A stretch of DNA of 64,000 nt from Tubiluchus corallicola (taxonomy: Eukaryota; Priapulida; Priapulimorpha; Priapulimorphida; Tubiluchidae). Shown here piece after piece: positions 12,439-26,900 of this stretch. Positions within the stretch are counted from its first letter, which is position 1. Each line of letters begins with the position of its first letter. The stretch covers positions 126,942-190,941 of the forward strand of contig JAQGDQ010000407.1 in assembly GCA_030141605.1 (NCBI GenBank), read 5' to 3'. Below the pieces are notes generated by a model that made no database searches, was not told the DNA's origin, and saw only the letters and a list, made by a program, of their open reading frames with translations. The position numbers and the translations under genes were made by a program.

Positions 12439-14138
12439 TCCGTTGCTCTCTTTGTGCTTTAAAAAACTAAAACCTACTGCTCTGTCTTAACTCTTAGGTC
12501 ACATTCTGAGGAATAACACAAGCATTCTGCAAAAGCAGTACGTTTGGTAGGTCCTTAATGCGCAGTAATGTTCTCGGTAAACACAAAATCGTGCATTGCT
12601 GCATATGTTCGCAATACGGGACATTCCAGATCTGTTGCAGTTGTCGGTTCATCACATGTTTTGCACACGCTTTATGATGATTTTAATGCACAAGAAACAC
12701 ACCATTTTTGACAGATTGGTGATGACGTATTAATCATTTCAACAGTGCATATTCATGCTTCCTTGAGTGTGCACGCTCTACAAAATGATGACAAAAACAC
12801 TGTCCGTCAGAATGCAATAGGTAGAGATATAGGCTATGGAACATGACAAAATCCTTCACTATTCACTAGTTAGGCCCTCAACTATAATTTTATTGCATCA
12901 ACAGCAAAAGCAGTATCATCCTCATCATTATCGTCATCTCTCGTTTTTATCTATCTGTCAGCCATGTCAGAAAACCTTAAAAAATACAATCTCAGACGGA
13001 AAGATAAATCAGAGACGTTTTGCTTTAAAAGAGTACGTCTAAAGATTGTTTAGTTTCGATAGCTGAACTACAGTTGGAGGTGTCCTCAAACTGCTTTATT
13101 ACAATTGTTAAAGAAACTAATGATAAAGCTTTAACTGCATTCTGCATAGTTTACTATAAAATGTTATCTATACGGTATGTACAATGTGCTGAAATAAAAA
13201 CCAGAAATAAAAAAGCAAACAAAATAATTAAACAAACAATCGTTCCGCAAACTTAACTAACCATAGTTTTGAATTTTGATCGCACAGGTAGCTGTATAAA
13301 CATCATAAGCATAAACATAAACAATATAATCATATATGAACATATAAAAATTAAGACGCAATACATTATATGTAACGATTAATTTCCTAATTCGAACTTC
13401 TTGATGTGTGAATGGTTAATTACTGCAAAACTGGTTAATTGCTGAAGAATTCCAAACAAACAAGATGCTTTCCTGTGCTCAAGAATTACAGAGCAGACGA
13501 TTAATACAGTCTTATTATTACGTGATAATACCCAAAGCTATCACATAACATAGTAAAATAACCATAACAATAGTTACGTAATATCAACTCTAATCTATTA
13601 AAAAAGTACAAGTTCAACGTTGAGGCAAACAGGCTTATCTCTAAATAATATGCACTATGCAGCTAGTTGATCAAAGCAGCATCCTTCCTCTGAGTGTCCT
13701 GTAACTCCTGTTCCCGATGTCCACTCCATACCATAGCTTCGGACACTAGATTCACCAACAGCATATATATATAACATAATATATATGTTGTGTGTATATT
13801 CCAGGATATTTACCATAAACTAGTAAACATCATTTGTTTAGATATTAAGGCTAATGTTTGCTAATTACTAACTCGTGACGTGCATCAGAAAATGTACACA
13901 AGTTAATTACGCAATACTGAAAGTACTTACTTACTTATTGTCATTGATAATAACTGTATTAACATAATGAAATGCCATTAGTATACAACATTAATCATTA
14001 ACCCTAAATCGCACCACCTAGTCCAAAGATATTTCACACGTAAAGTTTTCTACAGATGTGATTTAAACTAAGTTTATTACTTTGAGAGACTTACGTTATT
14101 AGAGTCTCCTGAAGAAAGCCGTCTAAAAAGATTTAGTC
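12439..14138. other. Spacer after the pentraxin-like gene
   Basis: AATAAA motifs near 13191 and 13203 could serve as polyadenylation signals if the gene ends at 12438. A 36-codon open segment on the minus strand (13762-13655) is discussed in the findings. Nothing else was recognised. Confidence 0.4.
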
Positions 14139-14199
14139 ATGTGTTATAGTATTATATACAAAGAAGTGGATTTAGACTCTAACGTGTTTTTTAGTCGTG

Positions 14200-14625
14200 T
14201 AATAACCGTTAACACTAGGCGGAATCATCCACTAAAATTATATGTGACACGCGTTTCCGAAACTAGTTTTGCTTATTTCTTCTCAAATCATGTAGTGCCA
14301 ATGTGGAATTCCCAACCATCACATATAAATGGACATCTTTGGTCACTGCACTTAATACCAAATTATTTCGGAAACGTTTAAACACCTTGGATTTAAATCA
14401 GTATTTGTATTACGATAGGCACATGTAAACAAATTGCATTGTTTAATATTACTTTATTTAGAATATTCTGTAATGTTGTGTATCACATTATAAGGCCTAT
14501 TTAAGCAGTGTATCTCTGTGGATCCATTCCACACCTTATTGACTATTTTTATTGATTGTCATGAATTTAATGTTTTATTTATTTTATTGTATTATTTTAT
14601 GGGTGTCAAATAAATTCAACTAAAT
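14200..14625 (+). mobile_element. Non-LTR retrotransposon 3' end (Jockey/CR1-like), decayed
   Basis: The plus strand reads FSNHVVPMWNSQPSHING, then after a frameshift a TKLFRKRLNTLDLNQYLYY-like stretch. This matches the usual C-terminal pattern of Jockey/CR1-type polyproteins (FSxRVVxxWNxLP, then S-FKxxL). An AT-rich 3' region follows and ends near GGGTGTCAAATAAATTCAAC at 14601-14620. Only the last part of the element is present. Confidence 0.6.
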
Positions 14626-14682
14626 TAAAATATGCACTTACGCATGCGCATGATGTCAATAGTTAACCAGCCATCAGATAAG

Positions 14683-14959
14683 AGACTAGCAAGTTTTCTC
14701 TCGCAAGTTATTGCGGACAAGCGTTAGGGCGCGTTCAGACTAGCAAGTTTTCTCTCGCAAGTTATTGCGGACAAGCGTTAGGGCGCGTTCAGACTAGCAA
14801 GTTTTCTCTCGCAAGTTATTGCGGACAAGCGTTAGGGCGCGTTCACACTAGCAAGTTTTCTCTCGCAAGTTCTCTCTGAGAGTTCTCGCAATGAATAATG
14901 CTTGTCTGCAATAACTGCGAGAGAACTTGCAAGAGAAAACTCTCTAGTGTGAACGCGCC
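14683..14959. mobile_element. MITE-like hairpin with a tandemly amplified left arm
   Basis: A 54-bp unit starting AGACTAGCAAGTTTTCTCTC and ending GGGCGCGTTC begins at 14683, 14737, 14791 and, as a variant, 14845. The last unit is followed by its own inverted copy, ending CTAGTGTGAACGCGCC at 14944-14959. The termini GGCGCGTTCACACTAG / CTAGTGTGAACGCGCC form an inverted pair, as in a MITE. The left end looks truncated, and no target duplication was found. Confidence 0.75.
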
Positions 14960-15135
14960 GTAATATGATGTGAATTTTGTGTGTTACTCTCTAGCATTTT
15001 TGGCCGTCTAGATCACATCCATGATGTCTAAAACTACTTCAGCGATGAGAAAAGATTTATCATTTTAAAATATTGTCACCAGGGTTTCTGAAAAAAATGT
15101 TTTGCCACTAAAATTTTTAAGAAGAAAGAAACAGA

Positions 15136-15136
15136 C

Positions 15137-15167
<31 letters not shown>

Positions 15168-15254
15168 GAGAGAATGAGAGAGAGAGGGGGAGAAAGAGAA
15201 AGAGAGAGAGAGGGAGAGGGGGAGAAAGAGAAAGAGAGGGGGGAGAAAGAGAAA

Positions 15255-15335
<81 letters not shown>

Positions 15336-15345
15336 AGAGAGAGAT
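15136..15345. repeat. (GA)n microsatellite
   Basis: About 210 bp of GA repeats with interspersed GGGAG and GAAA. The long open frames of RE/SL dipeptides across it are not genes. Confidence 0.98.
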
Positions 15346-15349
15346 TGTA

Positions 15350-17375
15350 GGGACATAGTACAGGCTCTGCATCATCTTCTTCCAGCGACATCACATTTAT
15401 TTTCTCTCAATAATACGACGGACAACAGGTTACGACCTTCCCTAGGGCCGAGCTTAACCAGCGATGCATGTGAAAACAATCTTACAATGTGCGGCGAACA
15501 AGCTACTATGTGCTACAAGCTACACATGGTGACTTTTACTTTTTTTACTTAGTGTGATTCCATTATTGTGAGTTTACTTGGTAACCTGATCATCTTCGCC
15601 CAAGACTTTTTCGCTTCGGTAAGTTCATACAAAATAACTGCAATAATAATTAATTGAGATTCCAACTTTGCTAACTCACAGTAACAGATAAAATTCTAAA
15701 TAGAAAAAGATTGGGCAACCATTTCTTGATCATAGGGGTTTATAAAGCCGAAAACTATCTTGCGTCTTTGCCGCTGACTGTACATTGTTTTTTGTTTTTT
15801 GCTGATGTATGCTGATTGGACAATATATATATATTCTTTATTTGTCATTAAAATGGTTCACTCATTATAATAAAATTGAGTAAGCCTCAGCGTAATGTTA
15901 AAATAACAACACTGTTCAAGACAAATGCGTCCAGTGCATATTAAAAAACCGAAAGTGCAAAATTAAGGCCTAATTATATACAATAAATGAACATATTTAC
16001 AAACACCATATTAAAATATTTTTACAAAACAAAGTACATTAAAATTTACATGACATATTTTACACAATATACATTTGACATTACAAAACTAACATAACAC
16101 GTATTACATTACATAATTTTTTCAAAAAATTTTCATTTAATTAATCAAAAATTAAAAAAATTGGACGTTCAATGCACATGTTTCTATCGCTTCTTATTTG
16201 AGCAAAATTAGCTAGTCATGCGTTTATAACTATTGCCACTTTCTAAGCGAATGTTCACTGGATAGGAAAATTTAGTAGTGTGTAGTACAATTGCTGTATT
16301 TGCTCCAAACAGCATTCATTGTCATGCATGGGCATATTATATCTAATGTAAACAACCTCAACATTTTTGTTATCATTCTGGTATTAAACCCACTTGTGCT
16401 GCATCGCCGTATAAAGAAATGCGCTAAAACCGTTAGTTGTACACAATTAAACAAGGTATGTTCATTAGTGTATATTATTTACAAGCTACTATAAACGCGA
16501 GAAATCAACAGGAATAGAGCATTATCTTCATTTAAACACTAGCAAATATTTTTCCGAAATAGCAAACAACTATGAGTACAGTCAGGTGAATAACGACTGA
16601 CGTGCCAACTGCCAAGGTCCTTTTGGCATAGCTGCTTTAGCACGTTTATTATAGGCTGCTCTGTTAGACGACATTCCATAAAATTCCCTCCAGGTTAATA
16701 GTACAAGGCAGGCCTTGAACAGGTAAAAAACGCTTGAGGTATAGCCGATCATCAAAAACACGAACAGATATAAGATTGAGAAAACTACTGAGCTTATCGA
16801 ATACGATTTGCAGAAAAGCTATCAATGGCATTTCAGATTGATTCATCAGAAAATTGTGCTACATAATTTAAATAATTACCTTTCTGCCGAATGGAGGGGC
16901 GGAGATATTAGGTTAGTGGTTACGGCGGGCTATGAAAGTGAAGCAGTCATGAGTCTTGCTAGTACGTGGATAAGTAACTGCCGAGAAAACTAATTCTCGG
17001 TAGTTTCACCTGTAATATTAACTTTACCTATATTCCTTATTACGGGAGGACATATCAATATCCGAACTTGGCTGAGACATCTATAGGATGATTCTAGAGT
17101 GACCTAGACAATTATTTAGATGCCGTAGCAATCATGCAATTGACATACAGCCGACGTTGCATCCTGCCTAGAAGTACTGAACTATATTTGAAAAATTGAA
17201 AAAATTTCATTTGGAAATTCTAATGAAGGTGGATAAGGCGGTATGTACTTGTAACACTCGCGCGAATTTCATGACTTTGTAGCGGTTTTTTATTTTGAAA
17301 GAGTCTGAATAGCCACTTATATGCATCTACAGTTATCGGTTTGTGCTAAAGTTGCTTATTCCTAGCAGCATTATA
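15350..17375. other. Intergenic, nothing recognised
   Basis: AT-rich sequence between two microsatellites. Short open frames near 16272-16993 have no recognisable domain or splice structure. Confidence 0.5.
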
Positions 17376-17378
17376 ATG

Positions 17379-17476
<98 letters not shown>

Positions 17477-17485
17477 TACTACTAC

Positions 17486-17555
<70 letters not shown>
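17376..17555. repeat. (TTA)n microsatellite
   Basis: About 180 bp of nearly pure TTA, interrupted by a short ACT block near 17475-17487. It lies about 380 bp upstream of the NIT gene's first coding exon. Confidence 0.98.
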
Positions 17556-17940
17556 GTCTCATCATATGAACACTGAAAGATGCATCCCAGCTTAGAGAGA
17601 TTTGCTTCAACACTGACCACGATATCTGAATAAAGGCTAAGCTAAACAAGCATAATGTTTTTCAATAATTTATGTTTAAAATCTACATCTGTGGTCACCT
17701 GCTACAGAAGCTACTGCATCGTTCTTTCTTCTTAAAAAAAGAATTACGAGGCAAAAAATCGCGTTTTCAGTAGTTTTAAGAATTTTCAAAAAAAAAATCA
17801 ATACGGTTATGAATTTCTAAGTACTTTTAGTCACCCAAATGATTTTAGCATATAATTTTGCTTTTATGCTAAAATTTTGAAATAACTTGCGTTTCTTCTT
17901 TCTGTAATGAATAATTTGTGCTTATTTTATTCCAGCAGCC

Positions 17941-20900
17941 ATGGCAAAAGAAGGAAAAGAGCCGTTTTCTGCCATGTCTCTTAAAGTGAGAATGATTCTT
18001 ATCATCGTAGCAGTCAGCATTCCAATTCTTGTTGTTATTATACAAAATTCTATTTATATCAGAAGAGCTAAAGCCAGTAAAGAAGGTAAGAAGATTGTTT
18101 GCTATCCATGAGTGTGAAACAAAATGCCTTGGATTGTTGTTCGACACACTTTGACCTATCTTAAAATTCTTCTTAATAAAACACGAGAGGAAGGTTTTTT
18201 AAGGCCACCTAAAGACGTTTCAGTCCTGTTGCAGTTTCGTTTAGTTCAGCAAATTTCTTGTATCAGTCATGCTGTGGAGTTTAACAACTAATCACAATAC
18301 CTAGGAATTCTTATGTCGCGTAGAGAAGTAATTAACAAACAAATGGACAGAAGCACTTGTGCTCGCCTTAGGGATGTGTGAACACAGGTGTCGCAACTTT
18401 AGGCCTGCTCTGAACACACCAAAGAATGAACACGTAACAAGCCCAACAAAACAACTAGAAAAATGCATAGACAAACGTGTAACTCGTGGCTTAGAGGTAC
18501 AAGGAGCAAAAAAGGACAATTCGAAAACTCAAGAAAGGCAAATGGTTGGCGTCTGTTACTAGTTGTTGTCAGTCATATTTACGTTTCCGCACTTTGTTAA
18601 AACTTTCACTCGTGGTGAACATTGGCAAGTTACGCGAAATCTTTTTTATTATCTTTCACGTAATTTTTCCAAGTCACAAATGTGAGATAACGTCTCAGTT
18701 CTGTGTGTCTATTTCAGCTGAGTGTTATTAAATATAAACTGTCGCATATGACTCCTTATTATAAACCCAATTGTGTGTGGTTAAGGCGTTTAATTGTAAT
18801 TGCCGAAACGGTGTATTTTGTCGCCCAACCTCGCTGTCCCGTTATACCCCAAATTGAGTACAGTCTATCTGGCATCCTGAATCAGTATGCTTCAGCCTTC
18901 AGAATAAAGATAGCTGAAAAAGATTTATTCCCAGGCGAAAATACAAGAAAATAATTGAGCGTCTAACAAGCTTATCAATTTAAATAATTCTTTATATCCA
19001 CTTTTTGCATAAATACTCTAAATAAATGGAAACACAAAGTCTAGATATAAGCAACGATAAAAACGAATTTTTCAATGCGTATCGTTATCGTTATCGTTAA
19101 CATCTCTGCCTTAATTTCGAAATTTTTAAAAATGCTATTAATATTTTGAAGTAGAAAGTTTGATCGTGTTTGAGAGGTCAGCACAAAAGCATTTTGTAAG
19201 TAGATTGCACAGCCACAATAGAGGCTGTGGGGAGGTGACTGTGTAATATAGGAGTGCTGTTCCTTCAGAGTCTCCTACACACCCCACAGTTTAATGATAG
19301 CGTATTTGAAACTTTTGTACTTTTCTCAAAATAATTTTTGCATAAAAGCATCATCATGTGGTCATCATCTGTTCAAACTGCTTAAAAGTGTACAGTCTGA
19401 ACAGTCTGAATAAAATGTACGGGATGTGAAAACTATTTTAAGTCAAAAACGCTAAAAAGTTATACAAGTTCACATCTTGTTAGATCACAAATAATCGCTG
19501 ATGCTATGCGCATGCGCAAGTTCATAGGTGCATTATTACAGAAATGTAACCGGGACGTTATATGGCTGTCCCACTAAAACCCAAACAGCAGTGGTATAGT
19601 TCTTCAAAGTTGATTGGAATGCACTCACTCAAGTAATGGGCATAGCAAATGTCATGCACCATGGCAACTTTTTCTAACGCGTTTTGCACATTTTGTGCAA
19701 AAAGCACAAAACTTGTAAGATTTGAAAAGTTTGCAGCAAAACTCTGGGAGAAGGAAGCAGTGTGTAAAATATGAAAAATGTTTTTTTAATATTGGTCTTT
19801 CTGAACAACACAACCCATTTCAATACATATTTCCAGGAATATCGCTCCTTGATGAGACACGTATACGCACATGCGCACGCACACACGCACACACGCATGC
19901 GCATGTATATATATAGGTTTTATGTGTCAAATGTAGACCTGCGTTAACTCAAATGTAGATTTAGGTAATTCAAATGTGTCTTGGTAACTCAAATGTAGAC
20001 TTAGGTAGTTCAAATGTGTTAACAATGGTTTTCAACAAATCTTAAGCGTATTTGGTAAGTCAAATGTAGACACATGTCAAGTCAAATGTGACATTGGTAT
20101 CTCAAATGTGGATAGGTGGTAAAGTTTAAGGATGTTAAATTTAATCTTCTTTAATTTCAATTTAATAATTGCTCCTAATTTAAAATAACAACGTTATAGG
20201 TCTACTAATAGTTCACTAATATTTTGCAAACTTTACATGCCATTGGAACTGTTAGAGAAAACAATGCATTCTTAAAATAAACAATGTTTCTTGAGAGAAA
20301 CTAATTCATTAATGCAGTGCTAATGCATTACTTAAAAAACTAACTAGTGATTCACTGTTCATTGGGAAGTGGAAGCCGATTTATTCTTTTCTGCCGACAT
20401 TTTTTGTAAAACTTTTACAAATAAAATGTAGAATTGGTGTACCTATATATTAATAATTGTATAATTGTTAAATTATTTATGTACAACACTTTTAAGTGTT
20501 CTTATCAAATAAACATTTTGATAAGTTATCAAATATAAAATAGTTGCAAATTAATTAACTATAATAAAAATTGATGCTGCCTATAGCGCCATGACCGTAA
20601 AATATAATTTTAATTTGGTTTTATCTTTTTGTAATTTGCACTTAAATAAGTTAATTACCGATTTATTCAAAGTGCCGCATCTACATTTGACTTACCTAAG
20701 TCACATTTGAACTTTCCTGCGTCTACATTTGACGTGTAAAACCTATAGAACACTGTAAACGCAAAACTGTAATCGAAAAACGTTTAATTTCAGGATTGGA
20801 GGAGTTAGCCAGAAATGCTAAATTTGCTCTGGAGTTGAACGATATTGTACACGTTTTACAGATAGAACGTGGTACAACAGCTTTGTACGTCAGTTCCGGT

Positions 20901-23900
20901 GGAGACAGCAAGGTGAGATCAACAACAACAAAAACAAAGAAACAACATAATGAAGCCATTTAAACAAGTCTGAATTTTTGAAAATACGGTTGCACTATGT
21001 TGGATCACCGTTGCCTGTTTTTGCCTAAGTTCGCGCAGTTTTAACGTACTCAAGGGTAAATTTGAAATCTGAATTTTTATCTTAAACTTGCCAACTGTTA
21101 TTACAACACTTTCTTTTTACCGTACATGAAAATCGGAAGTATGTGAAAAATCGTTCTGTCTTCCCTTAATTATAATTGTCCAACGTTAACCGCAAAGCTT
21201 CTTGATTGTGGTACTGAACCTTCAGAATTACTGAACGTTCTTCAGTAAGTGAGGGTTTATAAAAAAATGATAAAGAAATTTATTTGTGTGTGATTCATAC
21301 ATTTCGTAATCAATACTGCACCGTAACGTCGTGAAAAGACAATACTGTTGTGTATTTAGTATCATAACTATTACGAGCTTCGTTGAGCACAACCGATCCT
21401 TTCATTCTGATCACGCCCCCCTTTTCAATCAAATTGGATTGTTCATCTTGCGACATATGCGTGCAGGTGACTCGCTGGCAAATAGCTAAAAGATTGGGAA
21501 ATTACCAAATTGACGCAGACAGGCATCACAAAGCCAATATATATATGCAGAAGTCCACGAATGTGCCCTATCGTCGATCGAAGCAATTTATATGACTTAT
21601 ACTATAGAAAAATACCGCATAGCTTTCTCTCCACTAAGGCTAAAAGCGCATCACTAAGAATTGACACCGGTAGATGGCATTGCGAAGATATAAACTAAAG
21701 ACTCCGCACATGCGGAGAGATACAAACAGAAAAACATGTATTAATGAACTATAACTTAGCTACTGAAATTAGAAGGAAATGTCATAGTGTGAACTTTTCT
21801 GCACTGTCTAATATTGTGGAGAACAACCATGCATTTGAAATTTGTTCACAAGTGCCACAAACTTTTGAAAACTAACAGTGGTTTTACTAATGTTTACTAA
21901 TCGCTTAAAATATCAAACTAAAATGTACAAACACTGTTTCAATGGTATAAAGTTGGTTCAACTATTTTATTTTATATGCTAATATGATCCACCTGTGATA
22001 AATTCTTGAAAAGAATTGACGGTAAATTTTATTATTTTCTGCTACCCCAGTTTTTGTATTAATCATTGTATTTATAGTCAATAAATTACACTACTACTAA
22101 CAAAACCTTTCTATTAGAGACATGCCAATTAATACTACAAAAGAATTTCTGATAATTAGATAATAGATTAAAAACTTAATTAACGGCGAACGAGTCATCA
22201 CATAATTTTCAACAGGAAAAATATTCAACGAGCGTGTTGGACGTGTTTGCGAAAGCGAAAATAGAAGTACAGTGCTACTGTAAGATATATAATGTGTTGT
22301 GCTAAAACTAGCCAAGTTTTATGATAAAAATACTAATTTCAAGTTTATCGCTGTGCTCACGCATGAGCTGTCGCACGTGTGTAGTTCGTCACAAACGAAC
22401 ACCTCTGAATAGAGAGGTACAACACTCGTTTTTTATGCAATGCGTTTTCGAAATGCAGGTGCTGCTACCCGTCTAACTAGCGAAAGGCGAAATGCATGTC
22501 ACAGCGAAGAACTAGTGGCGCGAACGTGGAATTGTATTTGTGTGGTAATAATTCTTTCACGTAAGTCACTTTAGAAAAAATTGTATGTTTCCTTTCATTA
22601 TTTTAAGGAGTAGATTGTTTTGACCTGTAGTTTAAGATTGGACCCGGTTTTGCTTTAATATCTAGTGATCAACAGATAATTATAGCATATGTTGATACAT
22701 GTATTATAGTTTTTCTAATACATGACAATAATTTCACTCTTAAGGCATACGACTCGCTAACTGAAAAGTACGCACAAACAGATGCAGCTTTTGACAAAGT
22801 GGACATTTGGTTAAAGGAGGACGCAGTAGATTCGAACTACAAGAGCAAAGACAGACTGCATAGTTATGTAAAGGTAAGCAATTGAACTTGCTGTGGACCA
22901 CTCATGTATCTGTAACTACCCATTTAACTGTGATACACAGACATTTCTCCTTTTTTGCTGTACCAAAAACTCCCATTGAAGTTGTTCGGGTCTCTAGTTT
23001 GATCGTCCCCTCCCAGGTAGAAACACTGACCATAGAGTTTAATTTTGTATGATAACCAATAATTAATTTTTGAATACAAATCCATTGCAAAAAAAACTAA
23101 ATTAACTGTAATACCATAGCATTCCCGTATTCATTTCGATGACAAATTCAACGCAAATTACTAGTATACTCAATACGTAAATAGTAGAGTGAATAATTAA
23201 AGCAATTTAATAAGTTTGAATTAAATATACTAAGAATAAAACTACTTTTACAAGTTGCATTGTTAAGTAATTTATATGTATGATGTGTTATTGGCATCAA
23301 AGCAGGGCTCTGTAATTGGTCGCCTAACAAAATCCAGGGTTAAAACCTGCATGGAGATCATGATATATGGCAAGACTTAGTAGAGTGCATACTCATACAG
23401 CCAGTGTAGGATGTCAATCAAGTACGTGGCCTGAATCGTACAAAACCGAAAAAGAATTTTTTGGTTCAACAAGTTTTTGGTATATTTTCGTGAAAATTCT
23501 TAAATACCCGCATTTTAGCGTGTATGTTTTAGTATGTTTGAGTAACCATATCATGTATGTTGTTATGCTATGCATTTGCAGGACCATCGAAACAGCTTAG
23601 ACTGGTCAACTACAACAGTACAAGAAGAAATTGCTTTTTACACAAAAATTAACAAGTGAGCGATTTCATTAAATTATTGTTCACTACATCCACTTAAAAT
23701 TAACAAGATGGTTTTAGTGCAATAGAAGTATTGTATGCTATACTTCTTCTTCTTCTTCTTCCCAGCTTTTCCCTATGCCGGGTCACCGTTGTGAATGAGT
23801 CTTCTCCACGCATTCCTGTTGTTGACCATCTCTTCATTTATGTTCTTCTCTCTAAGGTCTCCACTAATACATTCAATCCATCTCCGCTTGGGTCGTCCTC

Positions 23901-26900
23901 TTCTTCTATTCCCCAGCACTTCCATTTCCATGACCTCCCTTCCCACATGATCTTCACCGACTCTTCTTTTCAGGTGTCCATACCATCGCAATCTTGCGAG
24001 GCTTCCACTACTTTTACTGTTCCTCTGATATTATTATTTCTAATTTTATCTCTTCTTGTTATTCCCACCATCCATCTCAACATCCTCATCTCCACCACAT
24101 CCATTTTCTTCTCTTCGGTCTTCTTTAGAGAAGCTGCTTCCAGCCCATAGATTAGAGCGGGTCTGACCACTTCTATGTGGAGACTCATTTATAGAAGGTT
24201 TTGGCGGATGCCCTTCCTGACCCTAACCCTCCCTATTTATCCGGGCTTGGGACCGGCACTGAGTTGAGCTGACTTGACCCCCCCCCCAATGGCTAGGTTA
24301 GAAGTATGCATGATATACAATAGGCTAAACTAATCTAGAAGAAGTAGGTTATGAAACGTTTATTCAACACATGATAATGAATAGAATTTTGCTTTGCAAA
24401 GTTCAAAACTATAGCTTGTCGTCTAATAAAAAGTTTTCAGTTTCAGCTAAAAACCTTAATTCTTATTAAAGCAATGGTAAAGACTCTTCGGTGAAAGCAT
24501 TTTGCTTAAACATTTTTTGTAAATTGAAGAATGCACGATCCATTGAACGCAAACTATATGTAAAATGTTGTTGTCGTCACCATCGTGGCCGTCATTGTTG
24601 CTAATTTTCTTGACACTGGAAGACCCATATTTTTATGACAGACGTTTGCTAATCTTCGCTTTATTCCCTGTTTTAGCGTGTTAATAGACTGGATTGGAGA
24701 AACTGTTTACAAGTCGCCCCAAAGCGCTAAGTACGTGTGGAAGACGCTGTTTTCCTTTTACTTACTGATAGTAAGTAAAGAGCAGGCTGGAATAGAGCGA
24801 GCTCTTGGAAGCACTTACTTTGCATCAGGTATTTTCTTTAAACATGGTCACGACGCTTTGTCACGTTATTCATGATATCACATGAAATTCTTTCGGTTAC
24901 ATAAATAAAAGCAAAAGGTAATTAGAAAATAAAAAAGCCGGTTTGTTGTAATGTATACGCTCAAACCAAAGTTGCGTTCCCATATCTATGTTAGTTTATT
25001 CTGCAAAAATACAAATTTTCTGTAGTCTACAATTACTACATCTACAGATCTACTGAAATAAAAGTGCTAGAAAATAAGTGCTACAGATAACTACGTTACA
25101 CTAAAAAGCTAAAATGCATACATGCATTGTTGGTCCAATATTGAGTCGAGGAAAAGCCAGAATGTCAGTAAAAGGTAGTGTACATAACAAGTTCCACCTA
25201 TACAATGTCAGGGTAGAAAAAGTAGTCTAGAGGTTGAGCTACAGTCTAATATATTGTGGCTTCTAATGCATATACTACCTTGAGAAGAGGTAATGGACCA
25301 AAACATTTGCACCTGCAACAGTGTCATTTCTCAATAGTTCAAGCTAAAAGAATATATTTGTCATATAAAACTATGCTAGCCTAGAGGCAGTGATCACAAT
25401 CACCAGTTCACGGCTGCATCAAGCGTTCGTTTATTTTAAATTAGGCTAATTATTTTACATAGTGCCATAAACCAAGTTTCATCTGTTACGGACATTTGAC
25501 ACTTTAACTCGTGAACAAAGATAATCTGTTCTTCAAACAAACAAGCAGACAAACAAACAAACAAACAAATAAGCACAGTAGTGAACTTTACTTAACCTTA
25601 CTTTTGCCAAAGCTCGTCACACTTGTTTAATATTGACCATAAAAACACCTTTAAGTTCGACGCCATTTTTTTTTAAATTTTGTGTTCCATAGAACCAATA
25701 TAATCATATAAAAATTGTAAATTGTAAGTTCCCGGCGATTAATTTCTTTAATTTCATCCTTGTAGGTAAGCTGTCTGATGAAGACTTCATCTGGTACTAC
25801 AGAGAAAGGACATTGGGCGAGGCCTTCCTAGAGACGTCAGCGGATTATCTAAATGAAGTTGATGTAACCTATAGCAACCTCAGACACTCTAATCTGTACG
25901 CCACTTTAGCCAAAATGCGAGCTGAGATATCGAGAAATCAGCACAATGAACCGGACACCCAAAGAGGGCTCTACTGGTTTGCGAACATGACACAGTACAT
26001 TAATCAGTTACAGGTAAGAAACTTCTATGCTGCACATTTAATGCCTTATAAACCCATGACAACTTAATTTTCTATGCATCCGTTTCCTAAGTCTTCGTTT
26101 TGTTTAATTATGTGTTAAATTATCATAACATAATTATAGGCATGCATTACATACTTCATTTGCTTAAATTTTAACTTTTGTTTGACAATTACCCCCGACT
26201 ACAGCTCCGTGCCATGAGATGAGAGGGGATTGTTACAAGAACTTTGTTGTAACACAGCTACCACTGTAAACACAAATCATTAGGAACCAGAAAGACACGA
26301 TACAATGTCAACTAGATAAGAAATGAACTACTTTAAAATTCCCAATCATTGAAGCACACAAAGAATATTTTACTCTGCTTTTTATATTTAAATACATTAA
26401 CAACATCACCAAACCATTCCAGAATAACAGATTTACCTTTTTTCCAAATCCTATCGCTAATTCCAGAACAAGCAATCTAAAACAAATTAGGACAAATAGC
26501 TACTATGGAGCGAACTCTGTAATCAAATAAGCAATTCTACTTTGGAATTCTCTACCATTACAGGTTAAACAAATCAAGTCCTTATCAGCATTTAAAACAA
26601 AATTAAAATCACTAATATTAACCAGATATGATATGCCATCACACCAGCACGACAACATACACACTAATTCAGAATTCATATATCCACGGCCATATTAATT
26701 AAATCGTAGTTTTTCATTTTTTGTGCATATTTGTAAATATGTTTGATTTTTTTCGTCGTTACTTTCCATTACTGCACAGTAGTTTAGATTGAACTAACGC
26801 ATTTGCCTTTAGCAGTGTAAGTTTTTATTAACTAACACTGATTGATTATCTCTGTAAAGTTTTTATCAGTGATTATCAATGTATTTTAATGGCAAATAAA

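Noticed and set aside
15065-15394. SLSLSL and RERERE open frames
   Set aside because: Product of the (GA)n microsatellite.
12436-17941. Direct in-frame splice from the last pentraxin exon to the NIT exon
   Set aside because: Only weak donors in the right phase exist, and the resulting topology would place the NIT domain in the cytosol; kept only as an alternative.
23773-24188. Two minus-strand frames that might be a small gene
   Set aside because: They are the frameshifted C-terminus of an RTE-type retrotransposon with a (GAA)n tail.
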